64,000 bases of DNA, from positions 218,121 through 282,120 of the forward strand of contig NZ_JABAEB010000003.1 of NCBI RefSeq assembly GCF_012584455.1, given 5' to 3'. Below are positions 8,698-17,609 of this stretch, piece after piece (the stretch's first letter is position 1; each line of letters starts with the position of its first letter). The notes under the pieces were generated by a model. The model saw only the letters and a program-made list of their open reading frames with translations, searched no databases and was not told where the DNA came from. This stretch comes from Shewanella oncorhynchi. Lineage in GTDB: Bacteria; Pseudomonadota; Gammaproteobacteria; Enterobacterales; Shewanellaceae. The position numbers and the translations under genes are program-made.

Positions 8698-8721
8698 AAG
8701 CCCACTAAATCGTGGGCTTTT
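8698..8721 (+). terminator. Intrinsic terminator after tail tube gene
   Basis: An 8-bp stem (8698-8705 with 8712-8719, AAGCCCAC), six-base loop and four T. Weaker than the two upstream terminators; probably partial attenuation. Confidence 0.65.
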
Positions 8722-8757
8722 GCTCAACCGTCTTAACTTAATCCTAAAGGAAAAATC

Positions 8758-9252
8758 ATGGAATTAAGTGTTGCTAGCCTTATTCAGTCTGGTTCCTATT
8801 CTCCCGCAAAGCCAGAACTCCGCGAAATTTCGTGGATCAACCAAAAGGGCGAAACCTGTACCGCAGCAGTATTCATCCGTAAAAAGTCATTCGCCACGGC
8901 CAACATAGAAGCCAATAACTACCACAGTGGTATTGATTCACTCACCTCGCGCATTGTGTCCAGTATTGTAGATGAAAGCGGTAAACCATTGTTTGAAATA
9001 GACGACATTCTAGGCAATGACGCCCATGGACCAATCTGCGACTCACTCGGTATGGCACTTATTGGTGCAATTAGCGAAGTGAACGGTTTAGGACTTAAAC
9101 CTGACCCAAAAGCCTTACCGCCGACGACGAATTCTGGCACGAACTCGTCCTCGCAGGCGTTGGCGGACGAACCATCGAAGAAGCCCAGCAAAACCTCACG
9201 CACCGAGAAGTCATCAACTGGATCGCCTACCGAGCAAAGTTCGGCCCCTTAA
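8758..9252 (+). CDS. Tail assembly chaperone G (frame 0 product)
   Basis: A 164-residue frame with AAAGGAAAAA before ATG 8758. Residues 1 to about 118 form the lambda gpG-like chaperone domain (a beta-rich start, IDSLTSRIVSSIVDESGKPLF, then LGMALIGAISEVNGL). The last 46 residues, after the slip site, are Ser/Thr/Pro-rich low-complexity sequence that looks like the shadow of the T frame. G and GT bind the tape measure protein and recruit tail tube subunits before tail polymerisation; neither ends up in the virion. The gene sits exactly between tube and tape measure genes, as in lambda. Confidence 0.88.
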   Translation: MELSVASLIQSGSYSPAKPELREISWINQKGETCTAAVFIRKKSFATANIEANNYHSGIDSLTSRIVSSIVDESGKPLFEIDDILGNDAHGPICDSLGMALIGAISEVNGLGLKPDPKALPPTTNSGTNSSSQALADEPSKKPSKTSRTEKSSTGSPTEQSSAP

Positions 9253-9434
9253 GCCTTCAAGCACGGCAAGAACGCATTGCCGCAGCGCAAATGCACCACC
9301 TCAATATCATTCACGGCGGCAAGGCAGATCTTGAACACTTCATGTTGTTCAGCCAGTTGGATGAAGCGCCGCAGCAAGAAGCCACCGTTGACGATGTTCT
9401 TATGATGCTCAAAGCCAGCGCCATCAAAAAGTAA
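8758..9434 (+). CDS. Tail assembly chaperone GT fusion (via -1 frameshift)
   Basis: The -1 frame downstream of 9111 is open to TAA 9432-9434 and encodes a clear lambda gpT-like domain: DDEFWHELVLAGVGGRTIEE, then a segment with VINWIAYRAKFGPLSLQARQE. It has no obvious start codon or ribosome site of its own. Ribosomes slipping back one base at the CCCAAAA heptamer (9105-9111) would make a product of about 225 residues: 118 of G followed by 107 of T. The reading frame relation, slip site and gene place all match the conserved G/GT strategy of long-tailed phages. Frameshift efficiency cannot be judged. Confidence 0.85.
9105..9111 (+). promoter_or_regulatory. Programmed -1 ribosomal frameshift site
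   Basis: C CCA AAA in frame 0 fits the X XXY YYZ rule: both the P-site and A-site tRNAs can re-pair one base back (CCC, AAA). The -1 frame beyond it is open and encodes the T domain. There is no frame-0 stop nearby, so the G product continues to 9252. Confidence 0.82.
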
Positions 9435-9514
9435 TTCAAATTAGTAGCAATAAGGCCAAGGACGGCCAACCCAATACAGTAAAACCAAAGTCCTTAAACC
9501 AAGCAGGAATACCC

Positions 9515-12500
9515 ATGGCAAATAAGTCACTCGGCACACTAACGCTAAACATGGTTGCCGAAACGGGCAGCTTTGTTGAAGGTATGAGTAAAGCTGAGCG
9601 TGCATCATTAAAGGCTGAAAATGCGACAGCCAGAATGGTGAAACAGATTGATCCGCTGATATCACAGCTATCTAGCATAGAAGTTCAGCAGCGCCGTCTT
9701 GCAGAGTTAAATGATAAGGGAATATTTAATGGTCGTGAGTTCGAGATCTTATCGGAACGCTTAGAACAAACTAAAAATGCCACGTATGAGGCAAACTCGG
9801 CTTTTGCAGATCAATACAAGCAGATCAACCGAGTCGTCAGCCAGCTAGACCCTGCAATCGCTAAATATGCCGAATTAGACAACATGCAAGCGCGGTTATC
9901 TGAAGGCGTAAAAGTGGGCGTTATCAGTGGAGAAGATTTCACAAAATATAATGCTCAGCTATCAACAATGCGTGAAGAGTATGACCGGGCATATACCGCA
10001 TCAGGTCGGCTGCAATCTGCTCAGCAAAAAGAACAAGCTGAACTGCAAGGGCTATTGCGTCAGTTAGATCCAGTAACAGCAAAACTGGCAGAGTTAGAAT
10101 CTCAAAATACTAAACTATCAGCGGCCTTCGCTGCAGGTAATATAGATAAGGGACAATACGATAGCGCAATAGTAAAACTTAACCAAATGCGCTCGGCCAT
10201 TGATGGCACAACAGAAGCGCAAATGAAGGCTGAGGCGGCAACCAAGCAACAGCAGTCTGAACTGCAACGACTGCAGCAAAGACTTGATCCTGTCATCTTT
10301 GAAATTCGCGAGCTCGATAAAGCGCAAGAGTTATTAAGATCTAGCTCAGCCAAAGGCTTAATAAATTCATCTGAATATGACCTTTACTCTAAACGTTTAG
10401 CAAAAATGCGGAGTGAAGTTGGAAATACAAGCATTGAGTTTGATAAAAATGGTTTGTCAGCTAAGCAAATGTCATTCGCTTTGCGCGGTATCCCTGCTCA
10501 GTTTACCGATATCGCCGTATCGCTCCAAGGTGGTCAAAACCCATTAACAGTATTCTTGCAGCAAGGCGGTCAGCTAAAGGATATGTTTGGCGGTGTTGGC
10601 CCTGCAGCTAAAGCCATGGGCGGCTACATACTGGGATTAATTAACCCATTCACCATTGCAGCCTCTGCGGCTGGCGTAATGTCGCTGGCGTATTATCAAG
10701 GCAGTGTTGAGTCAGATAGGCTACGTAATGCATTAATACTGACGGGCAATTCTGCAGGTACCACTTCAAGCGAATTGATGGAATCCGCCAAGCGTATTGA
10801 TGCCATTAGCGGCACTCAGCGCCAAGCAGCCGCAGCGCTCGCAGAAGTTGCTAATACAGGGAAATTCTTCGGTGACCAGATTGAGCTGGTAGGTCTTGCA
10901 GCAATAAAAATGGAAAATGTCACCGGCAAAGCCGTCGCCGATACGGTAGCCGAGTTTGCTAAACTTGCTGATGATCCAGTTAAAGCCGCCGAAGAACTCA
11001 ACAAAAAATACAACTTCCTCACTGCATCTGTGTATGAGCAAATTGTGGCGCTTAAGGAAGCGGGTAAAAGCACCGAGGCATCAAACTTAGCATTTAAGGC
11101 TTATAGCGACGCTATTGGTGACCGTACTAGCGATATTACTTCCAACCTTGGTTATATCGAGCGCGGTTGGAAAGGTCTTAAAAGTGCTGCCGCAGAGGCT
11201 TGGGATGCCGCTGCAGGTGTTGGTCGCCCTGAAACGCTTAATGATAAGTTAGCCGAAAATGCACAAAAAATTCTTGAACTAGGTGCAATGGGCAAAGGTT
11301 CTGGTGGTGAAGCTGATCGCCGTGCTGCTCTAATGAAAGTCTTGCAAGATGAAAATAAACAAATCAGAGATCAAATTGATCTTGAATCTAAAAGAGCAAA
11401 GCAAGAGGCTGAACGCGCTAAGATCAATCAGCAATCAATCGAGGCCCAGCGTGCCATTGCCAAGGTGACCGATGAAACCCTTACCAATGAGCAAAAGCGC
11501 ACCAAGGCAATAAAAGAATATAACGACAATATCGAAAAGGTGCGGAAGGGCGACGCTAATAGTGCTTTGCTGGATCCTGAAAAAATTAAACGTGATCTCG
11601 CCTCGATAGAGGAAAAGTTTAAAGACACCGCTAAAAAGACCAAAGCCTTTGCTGACGATGCAGCAACCACATACCTCATGCGTTTGCGCGAAACTCAAGC
11701 AGGCTTACAAAGTCAGCTAGAGTCAAATATCAAGCTTACTCAGTCGCAAAAAGAGTTAGTGCAGTTTGAGCAGCAAATCGCCGATATCAAAAACAAAGAT
11801 GTACTTACCGTACAACAAAAAAGTTTGTTAGCGGAACAATCAGTGATCCGCGCTCAACTCGAAAAGAACGTTGCACTCGATGAAGAACTTAAAAAGCGTA
11901 ATGAATTTATCCGACTGCAAAGCTACAGTGCCAATCTCACTGCCAACCTAGCCGCAGAACAACAGCGCAACGCCGATAAACTTGCCACCTTTGGCCTTGG
12001 TGACAAAGCACAACAACGCTTAGGTGATCGCCAAGGGATTGAGCGAGATATCGAGCGCGCTCAGGGTAAAGCGTTATCAGATAACCTCGCTGGCCGAACT
12101 ACCGACGAAGAGTATCAGCAACAGCTTGCTATGTTGAAAGACAACCTCACCGCACGCTTGGCCGTTCAGGATGAATACTATTTAGCCCTCGATGCTAAGC
12201 AAGCCGATTGGACTAACGGTGCCCGTTCATCAATGCAAAACTACATTGATGCCGCAGCTGACATGGCAGGCCAAACCAAAACCCTCATGGATGGGGCTTT
12301 TGGTGGCATGACCGACGCGCTTACCGATTTTGTAATGACGGGTAAGGCTGACTTTGCCGGGCTCGCTAAATCCATCATTGCGGATATTGCCAAAATTGCC
12401 ATGCAAAAAGCCATTGCAGGTATGGCGAGTAGTATTTTTGGTGGATTCTCTGAAGGTGTTGCTGTCGGTGATAGCGGATTCTCATCCGGCGGTTTTACTG

Positions 12501-12883
12501 GCTTTGGTGGGAAATACGAGCCTGCAGGTATTGTTCACAAAGGCGAGGTCGTTTGGTCGCAGCGTGATGTTGCAGCAGCTGGCGGCGTGGCCACAGTGGA
12601 AGCCATGCGCAAAGGCAATAAAGGCTACGCCAATGGCGGCATAGTTGGCGGCGCAGCCTATAACGGCGTGCCAGCCTCGGCAACGGCTGGCGCTGGCGTG
12701 GTGCATGTTGAGGTCAACATTGATCAAAGTGGCAATGCCACAACCAAAGCCGATACCCCTGCCTTAAGTCAGTTCGGCAGCGAGCTGGGTAAATTTGTCG
12801 AGCAAAAATATCGAGAGCTATTGGCGAAGGATTTACGCCCTAATGGTCAAATTGGCCGCACTATGGCTGGAGGTTATCGCTAA
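9515..12883 (+). CDS. Tail tape measure protein
   Basis: An 1122-residue tape measure protein, which sets tail length and is ejected with the DNA. Residues 1-305 are a coiled-coil region with four related segments, each opening with (Q/R)(L/I)DP. Residues about 310-460 carry the lambda-type domain (LRGIPAQFTDIAVSLQGGQN, a stretch with TVFLQQGGQLKDMFG, then a hydrophobic helix near 365-395). A long charged coiled coil follows (about 600-880). The C-terminus (940-1122) holds FGGMTDALTDFVMTG and a Gly-rich HKGEVVWSQRDV motif typical of lambda-family tape measures. Its last base overlaps the M start (TAATG). Confidence 0.96.
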   Translation: MANKSLGTLTLNMVAETGSFVEGMSKAERASLKAENATARMVKQIDPLISQLSSIEVQQRRLAELNDKGIFNGREFEILSERLEQTKNATYEANSAFADQYKQINRVVSQLDPAIAKYAELDNMQARLSEGVKVGVISGEDFTKYNAQLSTMREEYDRAYTASGRLQSAQQKEQAELQGLLRQLDPVTAKLAELESQNTKLSAAFAAGNIDKGQYDSAIVKLNQMRSAIDGTTEAQMKAEAATKQQQSELQRLQQRLDPVIFEIRELDKAQELLRSSSAKGLINSSEYDLYSKRLAKMRSEVGNTSIEFDKNGLSAKQMSFALRGIPAQFTDIAVSLQGGQNPLTVFLQQGGQLKDMFGGVGPAAKAMGGYILGLINPFTIAASAAGVMSLAYYQGSVESDRLRNALILTGNSAGTTSSELMESAKRIDAISGTQRQAAAALAEVANTGKFFGDQIELVGLAAIKMENVTGKAVADTVAEFAKLADDPVKAAEELNKKYNFLTASVYEQIVALKEAGKSTEASNLAFKAYSDAIGDRTSDITSNLGYIERGWKGLKSAAAEAWDAAAGVGRPETLNDKLAENAQKILELGAMGKGSGGEADRRAALMKVLQDENKQIRDQIDLESKRAKQEAERAKINQQSIEAQRAIAKVTDETLTNEQKRTKAIKEYNDNIEKVRKGDANSALLDPEKIKRDLASIEEKFKDTAKKTKAFADDAATTYLMRLRETQAGLQSQLESNIKLTQSQKELVQFEQQIADIKNKDVLTVQQKSLLAEQSVIRAQLEKNVALDEELKKRNEFIRLQSYSANLTANLAAEQQRNADKLATFGLGDKAQQRLGDRQGIERDIERAQGKALSDNLAGRTTDEEYQQQLAMLKDNLTARLAVQDEYYLALDAKQADWTNGARSSMQNYIDAAADMAGQTKTLMDGAFGGMTDALTDFVMTGKADFAGLAKSIIADIAKIAMQKAIAGMASSIFGGFSEGVAVGDSGFSSGGFTGFGGKYEPAGIVHKGEVVWSQRDVAAAGGVATVEAMRKGNKGYANGGIVGGAAYNGVPASATAGAGVVHVEVNIDQSGNATTKADTPALSQFGSELGKFVEQKYRELLAKDLRPNGQIGRTMAGGYR
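9644..10426 (+). repeat. Four degenerate coiled-coil repeats in tape measure protein
   Basis: Segments starting at residues 44, 110, 183 and 257 (spacing 66, 73, 74) share the pattern (Q/R)(L/I)DPxxxxxxxL(D/E), a middle (K/N)G.I....(Y/F) turn and a closing M(R) helix. DNA identity is low, so the duplication is old. Confidence 0.75.
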
Positions 12884-13218
12884 TGACGCAGACATTCACT
12901 TGGGTACCCGATAATGGCGCTACTGGCGATACCCAATATCGCACCCGCACCGCACAGTTTGGCGATGGTTATAGTCAGGCAGTTGGCGATGGTATCAACA
13001 GTAAAGTTCAAAGCTGGCCACTAACGTTTACAAAAAATAAAGCCATGGCTGAAGCGATCACCGCATTCCTTGATGATCACCAAGGCTTTAAGGCTTTTGA
13101 GTGGACGCCACCCCTCGGTACCGCCTCACTGTGGAAAGTGACTCAGCAAACAAACACCCCGCTAGGTGGCGGCATGTACCGCATCACCGCTACTTTTGAA
13201 CAATCATTTCATCCTTAA
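12883..13218 (+). CDS. Minor tail protein M-like
   Basis: A 111-residue protein matching the lambda gpM family: FTWVPDNGATGDTQYRTRTA, QFGDGYSQAVGDGIN and the closing YRITATFEQSFHP are all characteristic. It takes part in tail tip assembly around the tape measure protein. It is coupled to the tape measure gene by a one-base overlap. In lambda the next gene is L; here two extra genes intervene. Confidence 0.92.
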   Translation: MTQTFTWVPDNGATGDTQYRTRTAQFGDGYSQAVGDGINSKVQSWPLTFTKNKAMAEAITAFLDDHQGFKAFEWTPPLGTASLWKVTQQTNTPLGGGMYRITATFEQSFHP

Positions 13219-13242
13219 CACTTCGCTATCGGACGTAAACAC

Positions 13243-15846
13243 ATGGCATTTGAAACTATCAGTCTTGGCACCCAGCCAGCAGGCACAGGTGGAGATACCG
13301 CCCGTACCGCTTTTGAAAAGGTTAACCGCAACTTTATAGCCGCCGATGTACTCGCCGCAGCCATGTCACAAGCGCAGTTTGAAGCAATACGGGCTCAAAA
13401 CAATGAGCAATTCGCAGCAAGTGGATTTGTGCATTTTGGTCAGCAAGTAATAGCTAATGCAGTTAACGAAGGATTAACTACTAGCGTCACAGTACCCAAT
13501 AATCTTTGGATGGGTATTCACGATGCTGCGTCAGGACGTGGTGGTAAATCTAAAACTAAAAATCCTTTATTAAATTTCGCTGGCGTTACTTTTTATATTG
13601 ATAGGTTAGCTCAAACATATGAGTATTTAAATACCATTAAATTTCCTCAAGCTCCAGATGGCAAAACTGTTTATAACAAAACTACTGGTGTAGTAACGAA
13701 TTATGCTACTGCGGCCCTCGCTTTTGCTGCTGCCGCTGCTGATACGGTTAATTTAGAAGTAGTTACTGACCGTGTGGATATGTGGGGTTTTGAAGCATTC
13801 TTAGAAGAAGTAAATACAACTAATCCGTATGTTTATCCAAATGGCTTGATTCAATCCCAAGCTACAACTATGGATGGCATTGCTACTTCGGCCAGTGCTC
13901 GCCCAGTAACTTATTATGCTGTGTTTGATGGTGATACTGGTTCAAAAGGCAAAGGTTTAAATTACTTTGTTTTGAGTGATGCTAATAAAAAGAAAGTATT
14001 ATCTAATTCTAATAATAACTTATATTACTTAGATGATGGGAGATTAGTTCAATGGCGGTTGCGTCAAAGAACATTTGTAGGGCCTTTGAATGGTGACTGG
14101 AGTTATTATGATGTCAGTACTACTATGGGTAACCCACTTGGATTTTCTTCCACAACAGCAGGAGTAAGACCACAAGGAATATCCAATACTAAGGTTGATA
14201 CTGTAAGAAATCAGTATTTTAGTAGTGTGCCTACTAATGCTGCAGTTTTACGTAATGATAGTTTAAATCTTACTGGGCTATATAGTGTAAGAAACCATTC
14301 AGACGCTAATGCTACAAACATAGAAGGTAAGTGTTACTTCCTTGTCTGTGGAACAGTCAATAGGCTGAACCAAGGAGCTTATCATCCTAGTTTTAACCCT
14401 AGTGGCACTGCTTCTTGGACCTCTGCCCAGCAACCATATTGGGCATGTACTTGGGATAATAAGGACACTAGAACAAAATTAAGTGGTGAGCCAACTAACA
14501 CCGCCGGCTGCTTTACAGGTGCCCTTGGAACGTCAAATGGAGGTTTTGGTAATATAGGAACAAAATCTTATGATGGGTATAATCACCCGGATAAGCGTTT
14601 CTACGATGCTATTTATGCTGATGGCCAAGGCGGTGTGTGTCGAGATATGCGCTACTCTGCAAATGGGGTTGATTTAGTTGATTACGCTGAGGCTGACCAA
14701 AGAGTTAAGAATGGTACTTGTCGTGGGTTTGAAAATATAGGTACTATTAAAGCTTTTGTTAATAATAAATTAGTAAAAGGCCCTTCCAGTGGTACTGTTT
14801 TTAAAATAGCTAAAGCAGATATTACTGGTGACATGTCTTGGGTGACTTCTACATCTTATAATAATTTACAACCATGTAACGGAGCTCTAGTTGTTGATGG
14901 GGTTAGTCATATAGTTGAAAGTATTTCTAACGATATAGGTAATAGTTGGTGGTGGCTGTACTGTAGGTCTAATGGTGTTGCTACTACTGGAATGTCAGTT
15001 TATGGGTGTATAGGTCCGTATATAACATTATCAGTAGGTGGCTCGTTTCTCCAAACAGACGTAATTGGTGATCCTGCAAATATTCTAGCAACTCCACAAT
15101 TAGTTAATGGGTGGTACGGAAGTTGGATTCCTGAAATTCCAGATGGAATTAAGGATAATTTCCCTCTCTCCAGAAAATATGTTGGTTCAGGGGCTGATAT
15201 ATTAAGGACTTTAACAATAAATAATGGAGTTAGTTTTAGCAGTGGGCTTATTACTCTAAGCTCGCCAGCACTTAGTCAAACTCAGTTTGATAATATGCCT
15301 GCTAATCAAATTACACTATACCAATATAAGGCATTTGCTAAGCAAACTGAGAATGCTGCTAATGCTGTGGTCTATGGGGGTAATTTAGGCGTTGGACAGG
15401 TATTTGCCACGAGTGACTCTTTCCTTCCTGCTCAGAATCGTGGAACTCTTCTAAAAGAGTCACTTACTGGTGGCACGAAAGGCATCGGTGCTGCATATAC
15501 AAATGGGGCCGTGCAAGTTCTTAGTGTCAAACAGCTAACGATGAGTTCAGATAAACTGTTGAGTGGTCGTGCTGCCTATGACGTTAAACATGATGAAATA
15601 GTTATTGATGGTAATACTACAATTAATGGAGTAAAGGCCCTTAGCTATAACGTCAATCTAAATCAGCAAGCGTTTATACAGTATGCTTACACTGAGCTTA
15701 AGCACAATGGAACGAACTGGGGTGATGATGGCAAGGTGACAATTGTCGATAACCAATCCACTAAAACGGACTTAAACGGTAATACTGTTTTAGTGGGTAC
15801 AGCTAAATTAAAAGAGCCCATCGGCTGGATTAAAAACAAGGTGTGA
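13243..15846 (+). CDS. Large phage structural / tail fibre-like protein
   Basis: An 867-residue protein not recognised as a lambda family member. The N-terminal 65 residues (MAFETISLGTQPAGTGGDTA, then ARTAFEKVNRNF) resemble the attachment segments found at the start of many phage tail fibres and tail-tip decorations. The rest is beta-prone, rich in Asn, Thr, Tyr and Gly, with little helix and no enzymatic motif. From about 13,500 to 15,700 codon use shifts strongly to A/T-ending codons, unlike the flanking M and L genes, which suggests the body was acquired separately. The C-terminus ends KLKEPIGWIKNKV. It probably contributes to host recognition; this is inference from position and composition. 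Confidence 0.72.
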   Translation: MAFETISLGTQPAGTGGDTARTAFEKVNRNFIAADVLAAAMSQAQFEAIRAQNNEQFAASGFVHFGQQVIANAVNEGLTTSVTVPNNLWMGIHDAASGRGGKSKTKNPLLNFAGVTFYIDRLAQTYEYLNTIKFPQAPDGKTVYNKTTGVVTNYATAALAFAAAAADTVNLEVVTDRVDMWGFEAFLEEVNTTNPYVYPNGLIQSQATTMDGIATSASARPVTYYAVFDGDTGSKGKGLNYFVLSDANKKKVLSNSNNNLYYLDDGRLVQWRLRQRTFVGPLNGDWSYYDVSTTMGNPLGFSSTTAGVRPQGISNTKVDTVRNQYFSSVPTNAAVLRNDSLNLTGLYSVRNHSDANATNIEGKCYFLVCGTVNRLNQGAYHPSFNPSGTASWTSAQQPYWACTWDNKDTRTKLSGEPTNTAGCFTGALGTSNGGFGNIGTKSYDGYNHPDKRFYDAIYADGQGGVCRDMRYSANGVDLVDYAEADQRVKNGTCRGFENIGTIKAFVNNKLVKGPSSGTVFKIAKADITGDMSWVTSTSYNNLQPCNGALVVDGVSHIVESISNDIGNSWWWLYCRSNGVATTGMSVYGCIGPYITLSVGGSFLQTDVIGDPANILATPQLVNGWYGSWIPEIPDGIKDNFPLSRKYVGSGADILRTLTINNGVSFSSGLITLSSPALSQTQFDNMPANQITLYQYKAFAKQTENAANAVVYGGNLGVGQVFATSDSFLPAQNRGTLLKESLTGGTKGIGAAYTNGAVQVLSVKQLTMSSDKLLSGRAAYDVKHDEIVIDGNTTINGVKALSYNVNLNQQAFIQYAYTELKHNGTNWGDDGKVTIVDNQSTKTDLNGNTVLVGTAKLKEPIGWIKNKV

Positions 15847-15848
15847 CC

Positions 15849-16514
15849 ATGAATTTAACGATGTTTTACGAACTCGATGATGCGGGTTCGCCTGTGCTCG
15901 ATGAGCACAAACAGCCAATAATTCGCCATCGGCCAGAGTCAAAAACTCTGGCCGATGTGCTTTTGGTCACCCGCTTACATGCCGCCAACCTAGCAATGCA
16001 CCATGTGATAGATACGTTTATCGAACTGTACGGTGTCACGCTGCAATGGGATTGGTTTACTCAGTATCAGTCATGGCTTGCACGTAAGGCAGATGCCGAG
16101 CTTAATGCGCCAGCGCTACCGATAGAAACCCAAGATCAACAAGCGATTGAACGTCCATTATTTGCTGAGCCTGAGCCTGTTCGTCCTGAACTTAAAACGA
16201 TTGATCAATATCGCGCCGAAGTATTGATTGATGGTATCAGCATTGGTGAATACCTATTCCGCACCCAACGGTCCGCAGCGGTTAATTCAATTACTGTTGA
16301 AGTCGATGGACTGGTGTTTGATGGTGACGAACAATCACAGCGCAGAATGCTGGCTGCAATTCACGCTTCTGAAGATGCAGGAATTGAAAGCACTATTTGG
16401 CGCTTAGCAGATAACACCGAAGCAGCCGTCACTGTAGAGCAAATTCGCAAGGCGCATTCATTGGCGATTATCGAGCAAGGTAAACTCTGGACTAAAGGTG
16501 CCGCCGATGCTTAG
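15849..16514 (+). CDS. DUF4376-like tail fibre partner protein
   Basis: A 221-residue protein. ATG 15849 is preferred because AAGGTG at 15838-15843 is well spaced; GTG 15843 is an alternative two codons upstream. The second half (residues about 125-221: EYLFRTQRSAAVNSITVEVD, then a DGDEQSQRRMLAAI segment) matches the DUF4376 pattern seen in tail fibre assembly or tip-associated proteins. The first part is a variable linker with Pro/Glu-rich residues. Base use returns to that of the phage backbone. Likely the assembly partner of the 867-residue protein directly upstream; overlaps L by 8 bases. Confidence 0.75.
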   Translation: MNLTMFYELDDAGSPVLDEHKQPIIRHRPESKTLADVLLVTRLHAANLAMHHVIDTFIELYGVTLQWDWFTQYQSWLARKADAELNAPALPIETQDQQAIERPLFAEPEPVRPELKTIDQYRAEVLIDGISIGEYLFRTQRSAAVNSITVEVDGLVFDGDEQSQRRMLAAIHASEDAGIESTIWRLADNTEAAVTVEQIRKAHSLAIIEQGKLWTKGAADA

Positions 16515-17232
16515 TGCCGATATTCAAACCCTCGAACCGGGCAATGAGGTTATTCTCTATGAAATCGATGGTACCGCCTTTGGCGCCGATATCCTGCGCT
16601 TTCATGCCCAAAATATTCCTTACTCAGATGCGGACCTTAATCAACCAAATTTACCCGCGCGGATCATTCATTGGCAAGGCGAACAGTACAGCGCATGGCC
16701 AGCACAGTTAGAAGGGGTGGAAGTTAACTCCGATGGTTCACCCAGCACGCCAACACTAACTGTTGCCAACATCGATGGCAGTATCAGTGCCCTGTGCTTG
16801 TATTTTCAGAACATGGAACAAGCCAAGGTTACGATCCGCCGAACACTGGCTAAATACCTTGATGCGGCCAACTTTCCCAGTGGCAATAGCGAAGCGGATC
16901 CAACGCAAGAAGCGGTAGAGATTTGGTATGTTGATAAAAAGGTGAATGAGGATAATGTCGCCGTCACTTTTGAGCTCTCAAACCCTGCTGACTTGTCAGG
17001 CCAAAAAATCGGCCGACAAATGACTGCTTATTGCTCATGGTGTCAACGCGGTGAATATCGCGGCGCCGATTGTGGCTACACAGGTGAAGCCATGTTTACC
17101 GAAGATGACGAGCCGACTGATAACCCCGCACTAGATCAATGCTCGGGCACGATAGCAGGTTGCACTTTACGATTCGGCGAAAACGAAGAATTACCCCACG
17201 GTGGATTCCCAAGTGTAAGGCTGATAAGGTGA
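16507..17232 (+). CDS. Minor tail protein L-like, with putative Fe-S cysteines
   Basis: A 241-residue lambda gpL homologue (DIQTLEPGNEVILYEIDGTA, LEGVEVNSDGSPSTPTLTVA). ATG 16507 is preferred over GTG 16498 because AAAGGTG at 16494-16500 is well placed. The C-terminal domain holds cysteines at 176, 179, 189, 212 and 219. The 189-212-219 spacing (23 and 7) equals that reported for the iron-sulfur ligands of lambda gpL, and Cys179 lies one residue further off than in lambda, so a [4Fe-4S] cluster is likely. L caps the tail tip complex between M and J. Confidence 0.92.
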   Translation: MLSADIQTLEPGNEVILYEIDGTAFGADILRFHAQNIPYSDADLNQPNLPARIIHWQGEQYSAWPAQLEGVEVNSDGSPSTPTLTVANIDGSISALCLYFQNMEQAKVTIRRTLAKYLDAANFPSGNSEADPTQEAVEIWYVDKKVNEDNVAVTFELSNPADLSGQKIGRQMTAYCSWCQRGEYRGADCGYTGEAMFTEDDEPTDNPALDQCSGTIAGCTLRFGENEELPHGGFPSVRLIR

Positions 17233-17261
17233 TAAGTAACATCAGTAATAGTATTTACTGG

Positions 17262-17570
17262 TTAATTCGAATTGTTTTTAAGAATTATCTCGAAAGCATG
17301 TATTATTTCATCTAACTCAGCGTTGCTTGTTATCCTCTTAAGTTCTTCAATTAAATCTGAATTAATGTGAAAGTAATCAATCGGAACATTAAAGAAAATT
17401 GATGCTTTTGTTAGTACCTTTTTCGATGGCTCTTTTTTTCCATTTTCGATTAATGAAAGATACGATGTTGTTATATCAAGATTTGTTGCAGTTTCGGCTA
17501 AGGTGTATTGATTTTTTATTCTTAAACCTTTTAATTTGTAGCCTGGGTATGTATTGCTATCTGATTTCAT
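17262..17570 (-). CDS. Small HTH (XRE/Cro-like) transcriptional regulator
   Basis: A 102-residue reverse-strand protein. Residues about 12-65 are an XRE helix-turn-helix: LKGLRIKNQYTLAETATNLD, then ITTSYLSLIENGKKEPS, with the conserved Ser-x-Leu-Ser-x-x-Glu-Asn-Gly recognition segment. The rest is a short helical dimerisation tail. It lies in an AT-rich island between L and K, opposite to the tail operon, so it is cargo rather than part of tail assembly. It may control its neighbours at 17,610 and 18,292. Its target sites are not known. Confidence 0.85.
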   Translation of the reverse strand: MKSDSNTYPGYKLKGLRIKNQYTLAETATNLDITTSYLSLIENGKKEPSKKVLTKASIFFNVPIDYFHINSDLIEELKRITSNAELDEIIHAFEIILKNNSN

Positions 17571-17609
17571 ATAATTTCCTAAAAATTTTAAAGGTTGAAT
17601 TATAAAGCT

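Noticed and set aside
9111..9252. Ser/Thr-rich C-terminal end of G as a meaningful domain
   Set aside because: It is read out of frame over the T coding sequence and has the look of a shadow translation; only the part before the slip site is family-like.
17399..17605. Forward open frame opposite the HTH gene
   Set aside because: The reverse strand encodes a clear helix-turn-helix protein; the forward frame is its shadow.
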